DNA from: CAYPHA01 sp964410215
Lineage (GTDB): Bacteria > Calditrichota > Calditrichia > Calditrichales > CAYPHA01
Assembly: GCA_964410215.1 (NCBI GenBank)
Contig: CAYPHA010000007.1
Location: 33,642 to 97,641 of the forward strand
Length of the DNA stretch: 64,000 nt
Direction: 5' to 3'
A model generated the notes under the pieces. The model was not told the origin of the DNA, did not search any database, and was given only the letters and a program-made list of their open reading frames with translations. Position numbers and translations under genes: made by a program. Shown here one piece after another: positions 9,474-19,500 of the stretch (position 1 is the first letter of the stretch; every line of letters begins with the position of its first letter).

Positions 9474-9623
9474 GTGCGCGATATTATTCATTTAGAATGT
9501 ACGAAGTGTAAAGAGCGGAATTACTCCACCACCAAGAATAAACGCTTACATAGCGGGCGTGTGGAATTCAAGAAGTATTGCCCGAGGTGTAATTCGCATA
9601 CTACACATAAAGAAACCAAGTAA
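9474..9623 (+). CDS. rpmG: 50S ribosomal protein L33, zinc-ribbon form
   Basis: A 49-residue frame from GTG 9474 to TAA 9621-9623: it begins MRDIIHLECTKCKERNYSTT and keeps both Cys pairs, CTKC (9-12) and CPRC (36-39), the zinc-binding form of L33. Position between tuf and tRNA-Trp/secE is the usual one outside Proteobacteria. AAGGA at 9461-9465 is a suitable ribosome-binding site. Confidence 0.95.
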   Translation: MRDIIHLECTKCKERNYSTTKNKRLHSGRVEFKKYCPRCNSHTTHKETK

Positions 9624-9639
9624 CACAGTAAAAACAGTT

Positions 9640-9713
9640 AGGCCTGTAGCTCAATTGGCTAGAGCACCGGTCTCCAAAACCGGGGGTTGGGGGTTCGAGT
9701 CCCTCCAGGCCTG
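9640..9713 (+). tRNA. tRNA-Trp (anticodon CCA)
   Basis: Acceptor AGGCCTG pairs with CAGGCCT, discriminator G; anticodon arm CCGGTCTCCAAAACCGG shows CCA; T arm GGTTCGAGTCC. The tuf-rpmG-trnW-secE-nusG order is widely conserved, and the tRNA is probably cut out of the mRNA of this operon. Confidence 0.95.
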
Positions 9714-9749
9714 CTGCTTTTTATATCAGATCAGAGGTCAGCAAATTCC

Positions 9750-9932
9750 ATGATTAAAAAACTAAGACAGTTCATCGAAGATGTTCAAAATGAAATGGCG
9801 AAAGTGACATGGCCGACCCGCAATGAGCTTATAAATTCGACGTTCATTGTTGTGATCGTCAGTATAATTTTCACGCTGTTTATCTTTTTTGCTGATTTAA
9901 TCATTTCAAATGTAGTAAAGATCTTTTATTAG
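9750..9932 (+). CDS. secE: Preprotein translocase subunit SecE
   Basis: A 60-residue single-span SecE. The amphipathic helix carries the signature EMAKVTWPTRNEL, followed by one hydrophobic membrane segment (about residues 30-55). It clamps SecY in the translocon. ATG 9750 is chosen because an upstream in-frame start would run through the tRNA-Trp gene and add unrelated residues. Confidence 0.96.
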   Translation: MIKKLRQFIEDVQNEMAKVTWPTRNELINSTFIVVIVSIIFTLFIFFADLIISNVVKIFY

Positions 9933-9950
9933 TGTAAGAGGGATGTGACC

Positions 9951-10496
9951 TTGTCAGAAAAAAAATGGTTTGCGTTGCGTGTCTATTCCGGTAAGGAGGC
10001 GAAAGTCAAGGCACACATCGAAAACGAAATAAAATTGCAGGGTATCGAAGATAAAGTCGGGAATATCGTTATTCCGTCCGAAAATATCATTGAGATGAAG
10101 GACGGTAAGAAGCGGGTTAAAAATAAAACGTTCTTCCCGGGTTATATGATCATTGAAATGGTTCTTGATAATCAGACGAAGCATGTCATTGTAAATGCGC
10201 CCGGTGTCATCAGTTTTGTCGGCCCGAAAAACGAGCCGGTGCCCCTGCGTGCATCCGAAGTGAAGTCGGTCCTGGGGAAGATGGAGCGGAGTCAGGAGAA
10301 GGAAGTCAAAGGGAAAGTATCTGTCCCCTTTGTCGTGGGTGATCCGATTCGGGTGATTGACGGTCCGTTCAACGATTTTACCGGGTTTGTTGAAGAGATC
10401 AATGAGGAAAAAAGCAAGGTTAAGGTCAATATCAGTATATTTGGAAGACCTACTCCGGTGGAGCTCGACTTTTTACAGGTGGAGCTCGAGAAATAA
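9951..10496 (+). CDS. nusG: Transcription termination/antitermination factor NusG
   Basis: The protein has an N-terminal NGN domain (KKWFALRVYSGKE, FFPGYMIIEM) and a C-terminal KOW domain (FVVGDPIRVIDGPFNDFTG). It binds RNA polymerase, modulating elongation and coupling to ribosomes. Two starts are possible: GTG 9945 lies only 2 bp from AAGAGG (9937-9942), while TTG 9951 has an 8-bp spacer and gives the normal MSEKKW beginning, so I prefer TTG (181 residues). It precedes rplKAJL as in most bacteria. Confidence 0.95.
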   Translation: MSEKKWFALRVYSGKEAKVKAHIENEIKLQGIEDKVGNIVIPSENIIEMKDGKKRVKNKTFFPGYMIIEMVLDNQTKHVIVNAPGVISFVGPKNEPVPLRASEVKSVLGKMERSQEKEVKGKVSVPFVVGDPIRVIDGPFNDFTGFVEEINEEKSKVKVNISIFGRPTPVELDFLQVELEK

Positions 10497-10524
10497 ACCG
10501 TAACAGTAAGTAGAGGTTGGTTAA

Positions 10525-10947
10525 ATGGCCAAAAAGGAAATTGCGAAAATAAAACTTCAACTGCCTGCGGGTCAGGCAAAGCCGGCACCGCCGGTTGGAC
10601 CTGCCCTGGGTCAGCATGGCGTCAATATTATGGAGTTTTGCAAAGCATACAATGCAACTACACAGGATAAGGCCGGTTTGGTTATTCCGGTTGAGATTAC
10701 GGTCTTTGCAGATCGCTCGTTTACCTTTATTACCAAGACCCCGCCGGCAGCCGTTCTGCTGCTGAAAGAATCCGGTCTGGAAAAAGGTTCGGGAGAGCCT
10801 AATCTTAACAAGGTGGGTACCGTAACGAAAGATCAGGTTCGTAAGATCGCCGAAATGAAAATGCCGGATTTGAATGCAGCCAATGTGGAATCCGCCATGC
10901 GTATGGTTGAAGGCACGGCACGAAGCATGGGTATTGTCGTTAAGTAA
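10525..10947 (+). CDS. rplK: 50S ribosomal protein L11
   Basis: 140 residues, normal length. The N-terminal domain has the flexible proline-rich PAGQAKPAPPVGPALGQHG loop contacted by thiopeptide drugs and release factors; the C-terminal part binds 23S rRNA at the GTPase centre. First gene of the L11-L1-L10-L7/L12 block, 19 bp from rplA. Confidence 0.98.
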   Translation: MAKKEIAKIKLQLPAGQAKPAPPVGPALGQHGVNIMEFCKAYNATTQDKAGLVIPVEITVFADRSFTFITKTPPAAVLLLKESGLEKGSGEPNLNKVGTVTKDQVRKIAEMKMPDLNAANVESAMRMVEGTARSMGIVVK

Positions 10948-10966
10948 ATTTTAAGATGAGGTAGGG

Positions 10967-11665
10967 ATGAAACGAAGTAAGCGTTATCGTCAAATCGCTT
11001 CTCAGGTTGATCGTACCAAAGAATATCAGCTGAATGAAGCTATTAAAATATTGAAGCAGGCTTCGAAGGCAAACTTTGACGAGACGGTTGAGATCGCGAT
11101 GAGGCTGGGTGTGGATCCGCGGCATGCTGATCAGATGGTTCGTGGTACGGTAACCCTTCCCAATGGAACCGGAAAGACGGTACGTGTTCTGGTATTTACC
11201 AAAGGGGAAAAAGTGGACGAAGCACTGAACGCCGGTGCCGATTACGCCGGGCTTGAAGAATATATCGAGAAAATCAATGGTGGCTGGCTGGATTTCGATG
11301 TGGCCGTGGCCTCCCCGGATGTAATGAGCATGGTAGGGCGTCTCGGGAAGATCCTTGGTTCCAGGGGGCTGATGCCGAATCCAAAAAGCGGTACCGTTAC
11401 CCAGGACATTGTGAATGCGGTACGTGAAATCAAAGCCGGTAAAATCGATTTCAGAGTGGATAAAACCGGTATTATTCATACAGGAATTGGTAAAGTTTCT
11501 TTTGAGGAAGAACAGATTGTTGAAAATGTGAAGACGTTTATCAATGCGATAATTAAACTGAAGCCGGCTACTGCGAAGGGGACGTATTTGAAGTCAATCT
11601 CCATCTCGAGTACGATGGGGCCGGGTATCTTCCTGGATCGCAGTATGTCTTCTTATGTCATGTAA
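10967..11665 (+). CDS. rplA: 50S ribosomal protein L1
   Basis: 232 residues with the L1 signature GRLGKILGSRGLMPNPKSGT. L1 forms the mobile L1 stalk that moves E-site tRNA, and in many bacteria represses its own operon mRNA. GAGGTAGGG precedes the ATG. No L1-type operator was identified in the short gaps. Confidence 0.98.
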   Translation: MKRSKRYRQIASQVDRTKEYQLNEAIKILKQASKANFDETVEIAMRLGVDPRHADQMVRGTVTLPNGTGKTVRVLVFTKGEKVDEALNAGADYAGLEEYIEKINGGWLDFDVAVASPDVMSMVGRLGKILGSRGLMPNPKSGTVTQDIVNAVREIKAGKIDFRVDKTGIIHTGIGKVSFEEEQIVENVKTFINAIIKLKPATAKGTYLKSISISSTMGPGIFLDRSMSSYVM

Positions 11666-11688
11666 CCCAGAAAATTGAGGATTAGGTT

Positions 11689-12204
11689 ATGGCGACACCT
11701 GAAAAAATAAAGGTTGTTGAGGAGTATACGGAAAAATTTAAAAATGCCAAAAGTGTTTTTCTGGCTGACTTTACGGGGATCGACGTGGCTATGGTTACGG
11801 AGATCCGTAAAAAGTGCCGGGAATCGAACATCGAGTATAAAGTTTTGAAAAACCGTCTGGCGAAACGCGCTCTCAATGCAGCCGGTGTGGATGCCCTGGA
11901 TGATCATCTTAAGGGTGTGACGACCTTTGTAATCGGTTATGATGATCCGGTAACGCCGGCAAGGGTTATCAAGGAGTTCAATAAATCCAAGGAGCTTCTC
12001 AGGCTTAAGGTGGTTTATTTCGAAGGGCGTTTGTTTGAGGCCGAACAGGCCGCGGCTCTGGCCGAACTGCCGACACGGGAAGTACTTCTGGCTAAGGTGT
12101 TGGGTCTTTTCCAGGCACCGATGACGAAATTTGCCGGTACGCTCAAAGCTCCGATGCAGAATCTGGCAGGCGTACTGAATTCACTGAAAGATAGTAAAAG
12201 TTAA
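11689..12204 (+). CDS. rplJ: 50S ribosomal protein L10
   Basis: 171 residues. The N-terminal rRNA-binding part (KNAKSVFLADFTGIDVAMVTEIRKK) and the C-terminal helix that holds L7/L12 dimers are both present. Only 23 bp separate it from rplA, too little for the long L10 leader found in E. coli, so autoregulation by that structure is unlikely here. Confidence 0.97.
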   Translation: MATPEKIKVVEEYTEKFKNAKSVFLADFTGIDVAMVTEIRKKCRESNIEYKVLKNRLAKRALNAAGVDALDDHLKGVTTFVIGYDDPVTPARVIKEFNKSKELLRLKVVYFEGRLFEAEQAAALAELPTREVLLAKVLGLFQAPMTKFAGTLKAPMQNLAGVLNSLKDSKS

Positions 12205-12236
12205 AATTTTTTCAATATCACTATTGGAGGTTTACA

Positions 12237-12626
12237 ATGGCTGAAATAACTAGAGCTGATGTGTTAAGCTACCTTGAAACTGCTAACATGCTCGAAATCT
12301 CTGAACTGATCAAAGAGATCGAAGAAAAATTTGGTGTCACTGCCGCTGCGCCCGTAGCTGTTGCTGCCGGTCCTGCTGCTACAGGTGGTGGTGAAGCTGC
12401 CGCTGCTGAAGAAAAGAGCGAATTCGACGTTGTTCTCACATCAGCCGGGGATAAAAAGATTCAGGTGATTAAAGTTGTCAGGGCTATTACAGGTCTGGGT
12501 CTGAAAGAGGCAAAAGAACTTGTTGATGGTGCCCCCGGCGCGGTCAAAGAAGGTGTCTCCAAAGCGGAAGCGGAAGACATCAAGAAGCAGATCGAAGAAG
12601 TCGGTGGCGTCATAGACCTTAAATAA
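12237..12626 (+). CDS. rplL: 50S ribosomal protein L7/L12
   Basis: 129 residues: N-terminal dimerisation helices, an Ala/Gly-rich hinge (about 34-58) and the C-terminal factor-binding domain (FDVVLTSAGDKKIQVIKVVR). It recruits GTPase factors to the ribosome. TTGGAGG at 12224-12230 is a strong ribosome-binding site, fitting the multiple copies of L7/L12 needed per ribosome. Confidence 0.98.
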   Translation: MAEITRADVLSYLETANMLEISELIKEIEEKFGVTAAAPVAVAAGPAATGGGEAAAAEEKSEFDVVLTSAGDKKIQVIKVVRAITGLGLKEAKELVDGAPGAVKEGVSKAEAEDIKKQIEEVGGVIDLK

Positions 12627-12682
12627 TTACGTGTTCTTTTAATTAAGTAAAACATTCAGACAATAAATATGAGGGGATATCG

Positions 12683-15600
12683 TTGAGAGAAAAGAAGCCG
12701 ATTGAGCGGTCGTCTTTTATGCGCATTCCCCCGGTTACTGAATACCCGAATCTCTTAGAAATACAGACTAAATCTTTCGAATCGTTTATACAAGCGAATG
12801 TGCCGCCTGACGCCCGTCAGAATGAAGGACTGCAGGCGGTTTTTAATGCCATTTTCCCTATTTCTGACAGTGCAGGGAATTTTGAGCTGCAATTCGTTGA
12901 ATATTATATTGACAAACCGAAATATGATGTCAGGGAATGCCAGGAACGGGGAGTCAGTTTTGCAGTGCCGATCAAAGCAAAGATGCGCTTGGCGATCAAA
13001 GATGCAACCGGGGAAACGGATAATTTTACCGAATTCATAGAGCAGGATGTCTATCTGGGCAATATGCCCTATATGACAAGCAGGGGAACGTTTATCATTA
13101 ACGGTGCGGAACGTGTGGTTGTCAGTCAGCTTCATCGTTCGCCCGGTGTTTTCTTTTCGGAAACACTGCATCCGAATGGTACGCCCTTGTTTTCTGCCCG
13201 CATCATTCCGTTCAGAGGATCCTGGGTGGAATTTACAACAGACGTCAATGACGTGATGTTTGTTTATATTGACAGGAAAAAGAAATTTCCCGTCACCATG
13301 CTGTTGCGGGCGATCGGATTTTCGTCAAACGAAGAGATCGTTAAGCTGTTCGACCTCTCCGAAGAGGCCGACATCACCGTTAAAATGATGCCGGCATTGA
13401 TCGGACAGGCCCTTGCTTCCGATATCGTTGATACCCAGACGGGCGAAATTATCGCTGAACAGGGTGCTGATATTACACAGGATTTACTGGATCAGTGCCT
13501 CGAACTTGGTATCAAAAAGTTGAAGATAATCCGTCCTGGTGACTCGAATTCGCCGAATATTATCCTGAATACATTGCGAAAAGATCCCACTAAAAGTGAT
13601 GAACAGTCGATAGAAGCTATCTACCGGCAGTTGCGTTCAGGTGAACCGCCCGATATCGAAACGGCGCGCGGTTTGATCGAACGGATGTTTTTCAATGAAA
13701 AAAGATATGATATGGGTGCCGTTGGACGGTACCGTATCAACAAGAAACTGGGACTCGAGATTCCCTATGAAACAACCGTCCTGACGAGAGAAGATATAAC
13801 CAGTATCATCGAGTATCTTCTCGAGCTGCGGAATGGTGTGCGTTCAACGGATGATATTGACCATCTCGGTAACCGGCGTGTGCGAACGGTCGGCGAACAG
13901 CTTGCCGCGCAGTTCAGCGTCGGATTTTCCCGCATGGCACGGACGATCAAAGAGCGTATGAATATCGGTGATTCCGATAAACTCACGCCGCAGGACCTGG
14001 TGAATGCCCGGACGATTTCGTCGGTGATCAATACCTTTTTCGGTACATCCCAGCTGTCCCAGTTCATGGACCAGACGAATCCGCTGGCAGAACTGACCCA
14101 CAAGCGGCGCCTGTCCGCACTGGGCCCCGGTGGCCTTACGCGTGAACGTGCCGGTTTTGAAGTGCGTGATGTTCACTATACCCACTACGGTCGTTTATGT
14201 CCGATTGAAACACCGGAAGGTCCGAATATCGGTCTGATTTCTTCTCTCTGTGTGCATGCACGAATTAATGACTTCGGCTTTATTGAAACGCCTTATCGTA
14301 AAGTTAAAGAGGGATTGGCAACCGAAGAAATTGAATTTCTGTCGGCAACCGAGGAAGATAATTTTACCATTGCACAGGTGAATGCGCCATTGAAGGATGA
14401 CAATACCTTTGTCAGGGATCGTGTCAAAGCCCGTTTCAAGGGTGATTTTCCGGTGGTGACGCCTGAAGAACTGGATTATATGGATGTGGCCACCAACCAG
14501 ATCGTTTCGCCGGCCGCTTCCCTGATTCCTTTCCTGGAACACGATGACGCGAACCGTGCGCTGATGGGATCCAACATGCAGCGGCAGGCCGTTCCCCTGT
14601 TGAATCCGGATGCACCGATAGTTGGTACCGGCATGGAAAGGAGTGTTGCGCTCGATTCCGGTACGATGGTGGTCGCAGAAGCCGACGGTGTGATTGAATA
14701 CGTGGATGCCGATAAAATCCAGATCCGACTGGATAAGGTGGAACAGGCCACAAGCGGAAAAGCACGCCTGCTGGAAAAAAGCCCGATCGTCGCGTACGAT
14801 CTGATTAAATTTATGCGTACGAATCAGGATACCTGTATCAACCAGCGTCCTCTGGTTGAAGCCGGACAGCGCGTAAAGAAAGGGGATGTGCTTGCAGACG
14901 GCTGTGCCACGGATCGCGGTGAACTGGCACTCGGTAAAAATGTGCTGGTAGCCTTTATGCCCTGGATGGGGTATAATTTCGAGGATGCCATCATTGTCAG
15001 TGAACGGGTGGTGCGCGATGATGTTTATACCTCCATTCACATCGAGGAATTCGAACTTCAGGTAAGGGATACAAAACGGGGTGAAGAAGAGCTGACCCGC
15101 GAAATACCGAACGTGAGCGAAGATGCTACCAAGAATCTTGATGAAAATGGCATCATTCGTGTCGGCGCTGAAGTCTATGCCGGAGATATTGTCATCGGTA
15201 AGGTAACGCCGAAAGGAGAAACCGATCCCACGCCGGAAGAAAAACTCCTGAAAGCCATCTTCGGCTCCAAGGCCGGAGATGTGAAAGATGCCTCACTCAA
15301 GGCGCCTCCCGGTATGAAGGGTGTCGTTGTCGGAACACGCCTTTTCTCCCGCAAACGCAAAGAGGGTGGCACGAAAAAAGAAGAAAAAATCCAGCTTGAA
15401 AAACTGGAACTGGAATACGAACAGGGTAAGAAAACGGTTGTGCGCCTGCTGGCCGAAAACCTGTCCAAGCATTTTAAAGGGATGAAGACAGACGGTATAC
15501 GCTATGTGGACGGCAAATCGGCGGTTAAATCCAATTCCGTTATTAAGGAAGATTCTTTTGACAAGGTGGATGTGAAGAACCTGGATATCAACACAACCTG

Positions 15601-16459
15601 GTTCGAAGAAGATCCCAAAAATTCCTTTGTGCGGCAGATATACTCCGATTACCGTCAGGTACTCCTGGATCTTGAGAATGACTATAAACGGGAAAAACAC
15701 AAGATCATGATCGGTGATGAACTGCCCCCGGGCATCGTTCAGCTGGCAAAGGTGTACATTGCGGAAAAACGTAAGCTCTCAGTCGGTGATAAAATGGCAG
15801 GGCGCCACGGTAATAAAGGTGTGGTTTCCAAAGTCGTTCCGATGGAAGATATGCCGTTCCTTAAAGATGGTACGCCGATTGATATCGTTTTGAATCCGCT
15901 TGGTGTGCCCTCACGTATGAACCTTGGTCAGATCTTCGAAACGACACTCGGCTGGGCCGGGTTCAAGTTGCATAAGCATTATGCGACACCCGTGTTCGAT
16001 GGTGCGGATATTGAAGACCTGTACAAGGAAATGAAAGCGTCTGAACTTCCGGATTCGGGTAAAGTGCACCTTTATGACGGACGCACCGGAGAACGTTTCG
16101 ACCAGGAGGTGACAGTTGGTATTATTTATATGCTTAAACTGTCCCACCTTGTGGATGACAAGATCCATGCGCGTTCGATCGGACCTTATTCACTGATTAC
16201 GCAGCAACCCCTCGGTGGTAAAGCACAGTTCGGAGGGCAGCGATTCGGAGAAATGGAGGTCTGGGCACTTGAAGCATACGGGGCAGCCTATACCCTTCAG
16301 GAGATACTGACTGTCAAAAGTGACGATGTGACCGGACGGTCGAAAACCTATGAAGCAATTGTCAAAGGTGAAAACCTGCCGGACGCCGGTACGCCGGAAT
16401 CCTTCAACGTTCTCGTAAGGGAATTACAGGGATTGGGTCTCAAGGTAAGATTAGAATAA
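12683..16459 (+). CDS. rpoB: DNA-directed RNA polymerase beta subunit
   Basis: The 1258-residue subunit begins at TTG 12683 after GAGGGG (12671-12676). The fork and rifampicin region reads GTSQLSQFMDQTNP then LTHKRRLSALGPGG, with the residues equivalent to D516, H526 and S531 unchanged, so no classical resistance change is present. The C-terminal GGKAQFGGQRFGEMEVWALEA segment is intact. A GC-rich hairpin with a TTCG loop follows, then rpoC. Confidence 0.99.
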   Translation: MREKKPIERSSFMRIPPVTEYPNLLEIQTKSFESFIQANVPPDARQNEGLQAVFNAIFPISDSAGNFELQFVEYYIDKPKYDVRECQERGVSFAVPIKAKMRLAIKDATGETDNFTEFIEQDVYLGNMPYMTSRGTFIINGAERVVVSQLHRSPGVFFSETLHPNGTPLFSARIIPFRGSWVEFTTDVNDVMFVYIDRKKKFPVTMLLRAIGFSSNEEIVKLFDLSEEADITVKMMPALIGQALASDIVDTQTGEIIAEQGADITQDLLDQCLELGIKKLKIIRPGDSNSPNIILNTLRKDPTKSDEQSIEAIYRQLRSGEPPDIETARGLIERMFFNEKRYDMGAVGRYRINKKLGLEIPYETTVLTREDITSIIEYLLELRNGVRSTDDIDHLGNRRVRTVGEQLAAQFSVGFSRMARTIKERMNIGDSDKLTPQDLVNARTISSVINTFFGTSQLSQFMDQTNPLAELTHKRRLSALGPGGLTRERAGFEVRDVHYTHYGRLCPIETPEGPNIGLISSLCVHARINDFGFIETPYRKVKEGLATEEIEFLSATEEDNFTIAQVNAPLKDDNTFVRDRVKARFKGDFPVVTPEELDYMDVATNQIVSPAASLIPFLEHDDANRALMGSNMQRQAVPLLNPDAPIVGTGMERSVALDSGTMVVAEADGVIEYVDADKIQIRLDKVEQATSGKARLLEKSPIVAYDLIKFMRTNQDTCINQRPLVEAGQRVKKGDVLADGCATDRGELALGKNVLVAFMPWMGYNFEDAIIVSERVVRDDVYTSIHIEEFELQVRDTKRGEEELTREIPNVSEDATKNLDENGIIRVGAEVYAGDIVIGKVTPKGETDPTPEEKLLKAIFGSKAGDVKDASLKAPPGMKGVVVGTRLFSRKRKEGGTKKEEKIQLEKLELEYEQGKKTVVRLLAENLSKHFKGMKTDGIRYVDGKSAVKSNSVIKEDSFDKVDVKNLDINTTWFEEDPKNSFVRQIYSDYRQVLLDLENDYKREKHKIMIGDELPPGIVQLAKVYIAEKRKLSVGDKMAGRHGNKGVVSKVVPMEDMPFLKDGTPIDIVLNPLGVPSRMNLGQIFETTLGWAGFKLHKHYATPVFDGADIEDLYKEMKASELPDSGKVHLYDGRTGERFDQEVTVGIIYMLKLSHLVDDKIHARSIGPYSLITQQPLGGKAQFGGQRFGEMEVWALEAYGAAYTLQEILTVKSDDVTGRSKTYEAIVKGENLPDAGTPESFNVLVRELQGLGLKVRLE

Positions 16460-16464
16460 TTAAC

Positions 16465-16482
16465 GGCCCGCTTCGGCGGGCC
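16465..16482 (+). promoter_or_regulatory. GC-rich UUCG hairpin in the rpoB-rpoC gap
   Basis: GGCCCGC (16465-16471), loop TTCG, GCGGGCC (16476-16482): a perfect 7-bp stem capped by the very stable UUCG tetraloop. No T tract follows, so it is more likely an mRNA processing, stabilising or pausing element than a true terminator. Confidence 0.6.
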
Positions 16483-16508
16483 ACCTATATAAGATTAGGA
16501 GTGGTACT

Positions 16509-19500
16509 TTGCAAATCAAAAGAAGCCCTAATAAGTTTAGTAAAATCATCATCGGTCTGGCCTCACCGAACGACATTCTTGAACAGTCGCACGGGGAAGT
16601 GACCAAGCCGGAGACGATAAACTATCGTTCGTTTAAACCCGAAAAAGACGGGTTGTTCTGCGAAAAGATTTTTGGGCCGGTAAAAGACTGGGAATGTCAT
16701 TGCGGTAAATATAAACGAATCCGCTACAAGGGTATTATTTGTGACCGTTGCGGGGTTGAGGTAACGCAGAAAGCGGTACGCCGTGAGCGCATGGGGCATA
16801 TTTCCCTCGCGGTTCCCGTCGTTCATATCTGGTTTTTCAGGTCATTACCTTCAAAGATCGGCTATCTGCTGGATATGTCACCGAAGGACCTGGAAAAAAT
16901 TATCTATTATGAAAGCTATGTGGTTATCAATCCGGGTAAAAGCACCCTGAAAGTAAAAGAGCTGATCAATGAAGAAGAGTATTTCAACCAGCTCGATGCC
17001 CATGGCGAATACAATGACGAGCTGACCGACGATGATCAGGATAAGTTTGTTGCCAAGATTGGTGGCGAAGCGATTCATCATCTTCTTAAGATGGTAGAAA
17101 TAGAAGACACGGCTATCGATCTGCGAAAAATCGTAAAATCGGAATCGTCGGAACAGAAAAAACTGGAAGCACTCAAACGCCTCAAAGTGGTTGAAGCCTT
17201 TCGCGTAAAGGAGAAGACTACCGAGTATCGTAACAAGCCGGAATGGATGGTGCTTGATGTCATTCCCGTTATTCCCCCTGAGTTGCGTCCCCTGGTTCCC
17301 CTGGAAGGCGGCCGGTTCGCGACCAGTGATCTTAACGATCTGTATCGACGGGTTATCATCAGAAATAACCGCCTGAAAAAACTGCTCGAAATCAAAGCGC
17401 CGGAAGTGATCCTCCGTAATGAAAAACGGATGCTCCAGGAAGCGGTCGATTCATTGTTTGATAATTCAAAACGGTCCGCGGCCATGCGTTCTGACGGCGA
17501 TCGCCCCCTTAAATCCCTTTCCGATATGTTGAAAGGGAAGCAGGGACGTTTCCGCCAGAATCTGCTCGGTAAACGTGTTGATTATTCCGGACGTTCCGTG
17601 ATTGTTGTGGGACCCGAACTGAACCTGCATGAGTGCGGTTTGCCGAAAGATATGGCCATCGAGCTGTTTAAACCGTTTATCATTCGGAAACTGGTCGAAC
17701 GGCGTTTTGTGAAAACCGTAAAGAGTGCGAAAAAACTGGTGGAGCGTCGTGGACCGGAAGTCTGGGATATCCTTGAGGAAATCATCGAAGATCATCCGGT
17801 TATGCTCAACCGTGCGCCGACACTGCACAGGTTGGGTATCCAGGCTTTTCAACCGGTGCTGATAGAAGGGAAGGCCATTCGTATTCATCCGCTGGTCTGT
17901 GCGGCATTCAATGCTGACTTCGACGGTGACCAGATGGCAGTGCATATTCCGCTTTCGTACGAAGCGCAGGTGGAAACAAAGATGCTGATGCTTTCCAGTC
18001 ACAATATCCTTTCACCGGCAAACGGTAAGCCGATTGCCGTACCCAGTCAGGATATTGTACTCGGTTGTTATTACCTGACCAAGATGCGCAGGGGTGTCCA
18101 GGGCGAGGATTCGATTTTTTCTTCGCAAAAAGAAGCCATTGTTGCCTATAATCATGAAAAAATCGGTCTCCATGCCCGCATCAAAGTGCGAATCGATGGC
18201 GAGCTGATAGAAACGACGACCGGGCGGGTTGTATTTAACCAGATCGTACCGGAAGGAATCGGATTCATTAATGAAATCCTGTCCAAAAAGAGCATCGGTG
18301 AAATTATTTCGCGCTGTTACCGTTTCGCCGGAAATAAAGTGACCGCCGATTTTCTGGATGCACTCAAAAACATGGGCTTCATGTTCGCGATGAAATCCGG
18401 CGCATCCGTTGGGCTTTCCGACATCGTCGTGCCCAAGGAAAAGCATATACTCGTTAAAATGGCCCAGGATGAAGTTGATGAAATTCTGGATCAATATGAA
18501 CGCGGTATCATCACGGATGGTGAGCGTTACAACAAGATCATCGATATCTGGACGCGGATTACGGCGGATGTGGCCGAAACCATGTTTGGAAAACTGCAAC
18601 AGGCCGAACAGGGATTCAATCCGCTTTATATGATGTCTGACTCCGGTGCCCGGGGCAGCAAAGAGCAGATTCGCCAGCTGGCCGGTATGCGCGGTCTGAT
18701 GGCCAAACCGCAGAAGTCACTTACGGGACAGACCGGTGAAATTATCGAAAACCCGATCACGGCCAACTTTCTGGAAGGATTGTCGGTTATCGAGTACTTC
18801 ATTTCCACGCACGGTGCGCGTAAAGGTCTTGCCGACACGGCTTTGAAAACAGCGGATGCCGGATACCTGACACGGCGCCTTGTTGACGTTGCCCAGGACG
18901 TGATTGTAACCGAGGTGGATTGCGGAACAATTCTTGGTGTGGATGTCACCGATCTTAAAGAGGGTGAGGAAATCATCGAACCGCTGGCCGACCGTGTACT
19001 GGGGCGCGTTGCCGCCGCCGATCTGGTTGAGCCGAGCACCGGCGAAGTCGTCTGTAAACGCGGGGAGATGATCGATGAGGATATGGCAAATATCATTTCA
19101 TCTTCGTCTATCGATGTGGTAAGGGTGCGCAGCGAGCTGACCTGTGAAGCGAAACGCGGTATCTGCGCCAACTGTTACGGACGAAATCTCGCCACAGGAC
19201 AGATCGTTGATGTCGGTGAGGCTGTCGGTGTTATGGCGGCACAGAGTATCGGTGAGCCGGGTACGCAGCTGACATTACGTACGTTTCATATCGGTGGTAC
19301 GGCTGCCCATATTGCTGCCGAATCTCATATAGCATCCAAAGCGGACGGCAAGGTCAAGATGTCAAACCTCAAAGTTGTGGAGAATACCGGGGGTGATAAA
19401 ATCGTCATCGGCCGTAATGGAAAGATTGAAATACAGGATGAGGATAACCGGACGATTTCGACCTATAACGTTCCTTATGGTGCCACGCTCCGGATTACAG

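Noticed and set aside
12627..12682. Possible promoter in the rplL-rpoB gap
   Set aside because: AT-rich but no TTGnnn box at 16-18 bp from a suitable -10; likely only a spacer or processing region.
14195..15040. Antisense frame of 281 codons opposite rpoB
   Set aside because: Shadow of rpoB with biased composition and no domain.
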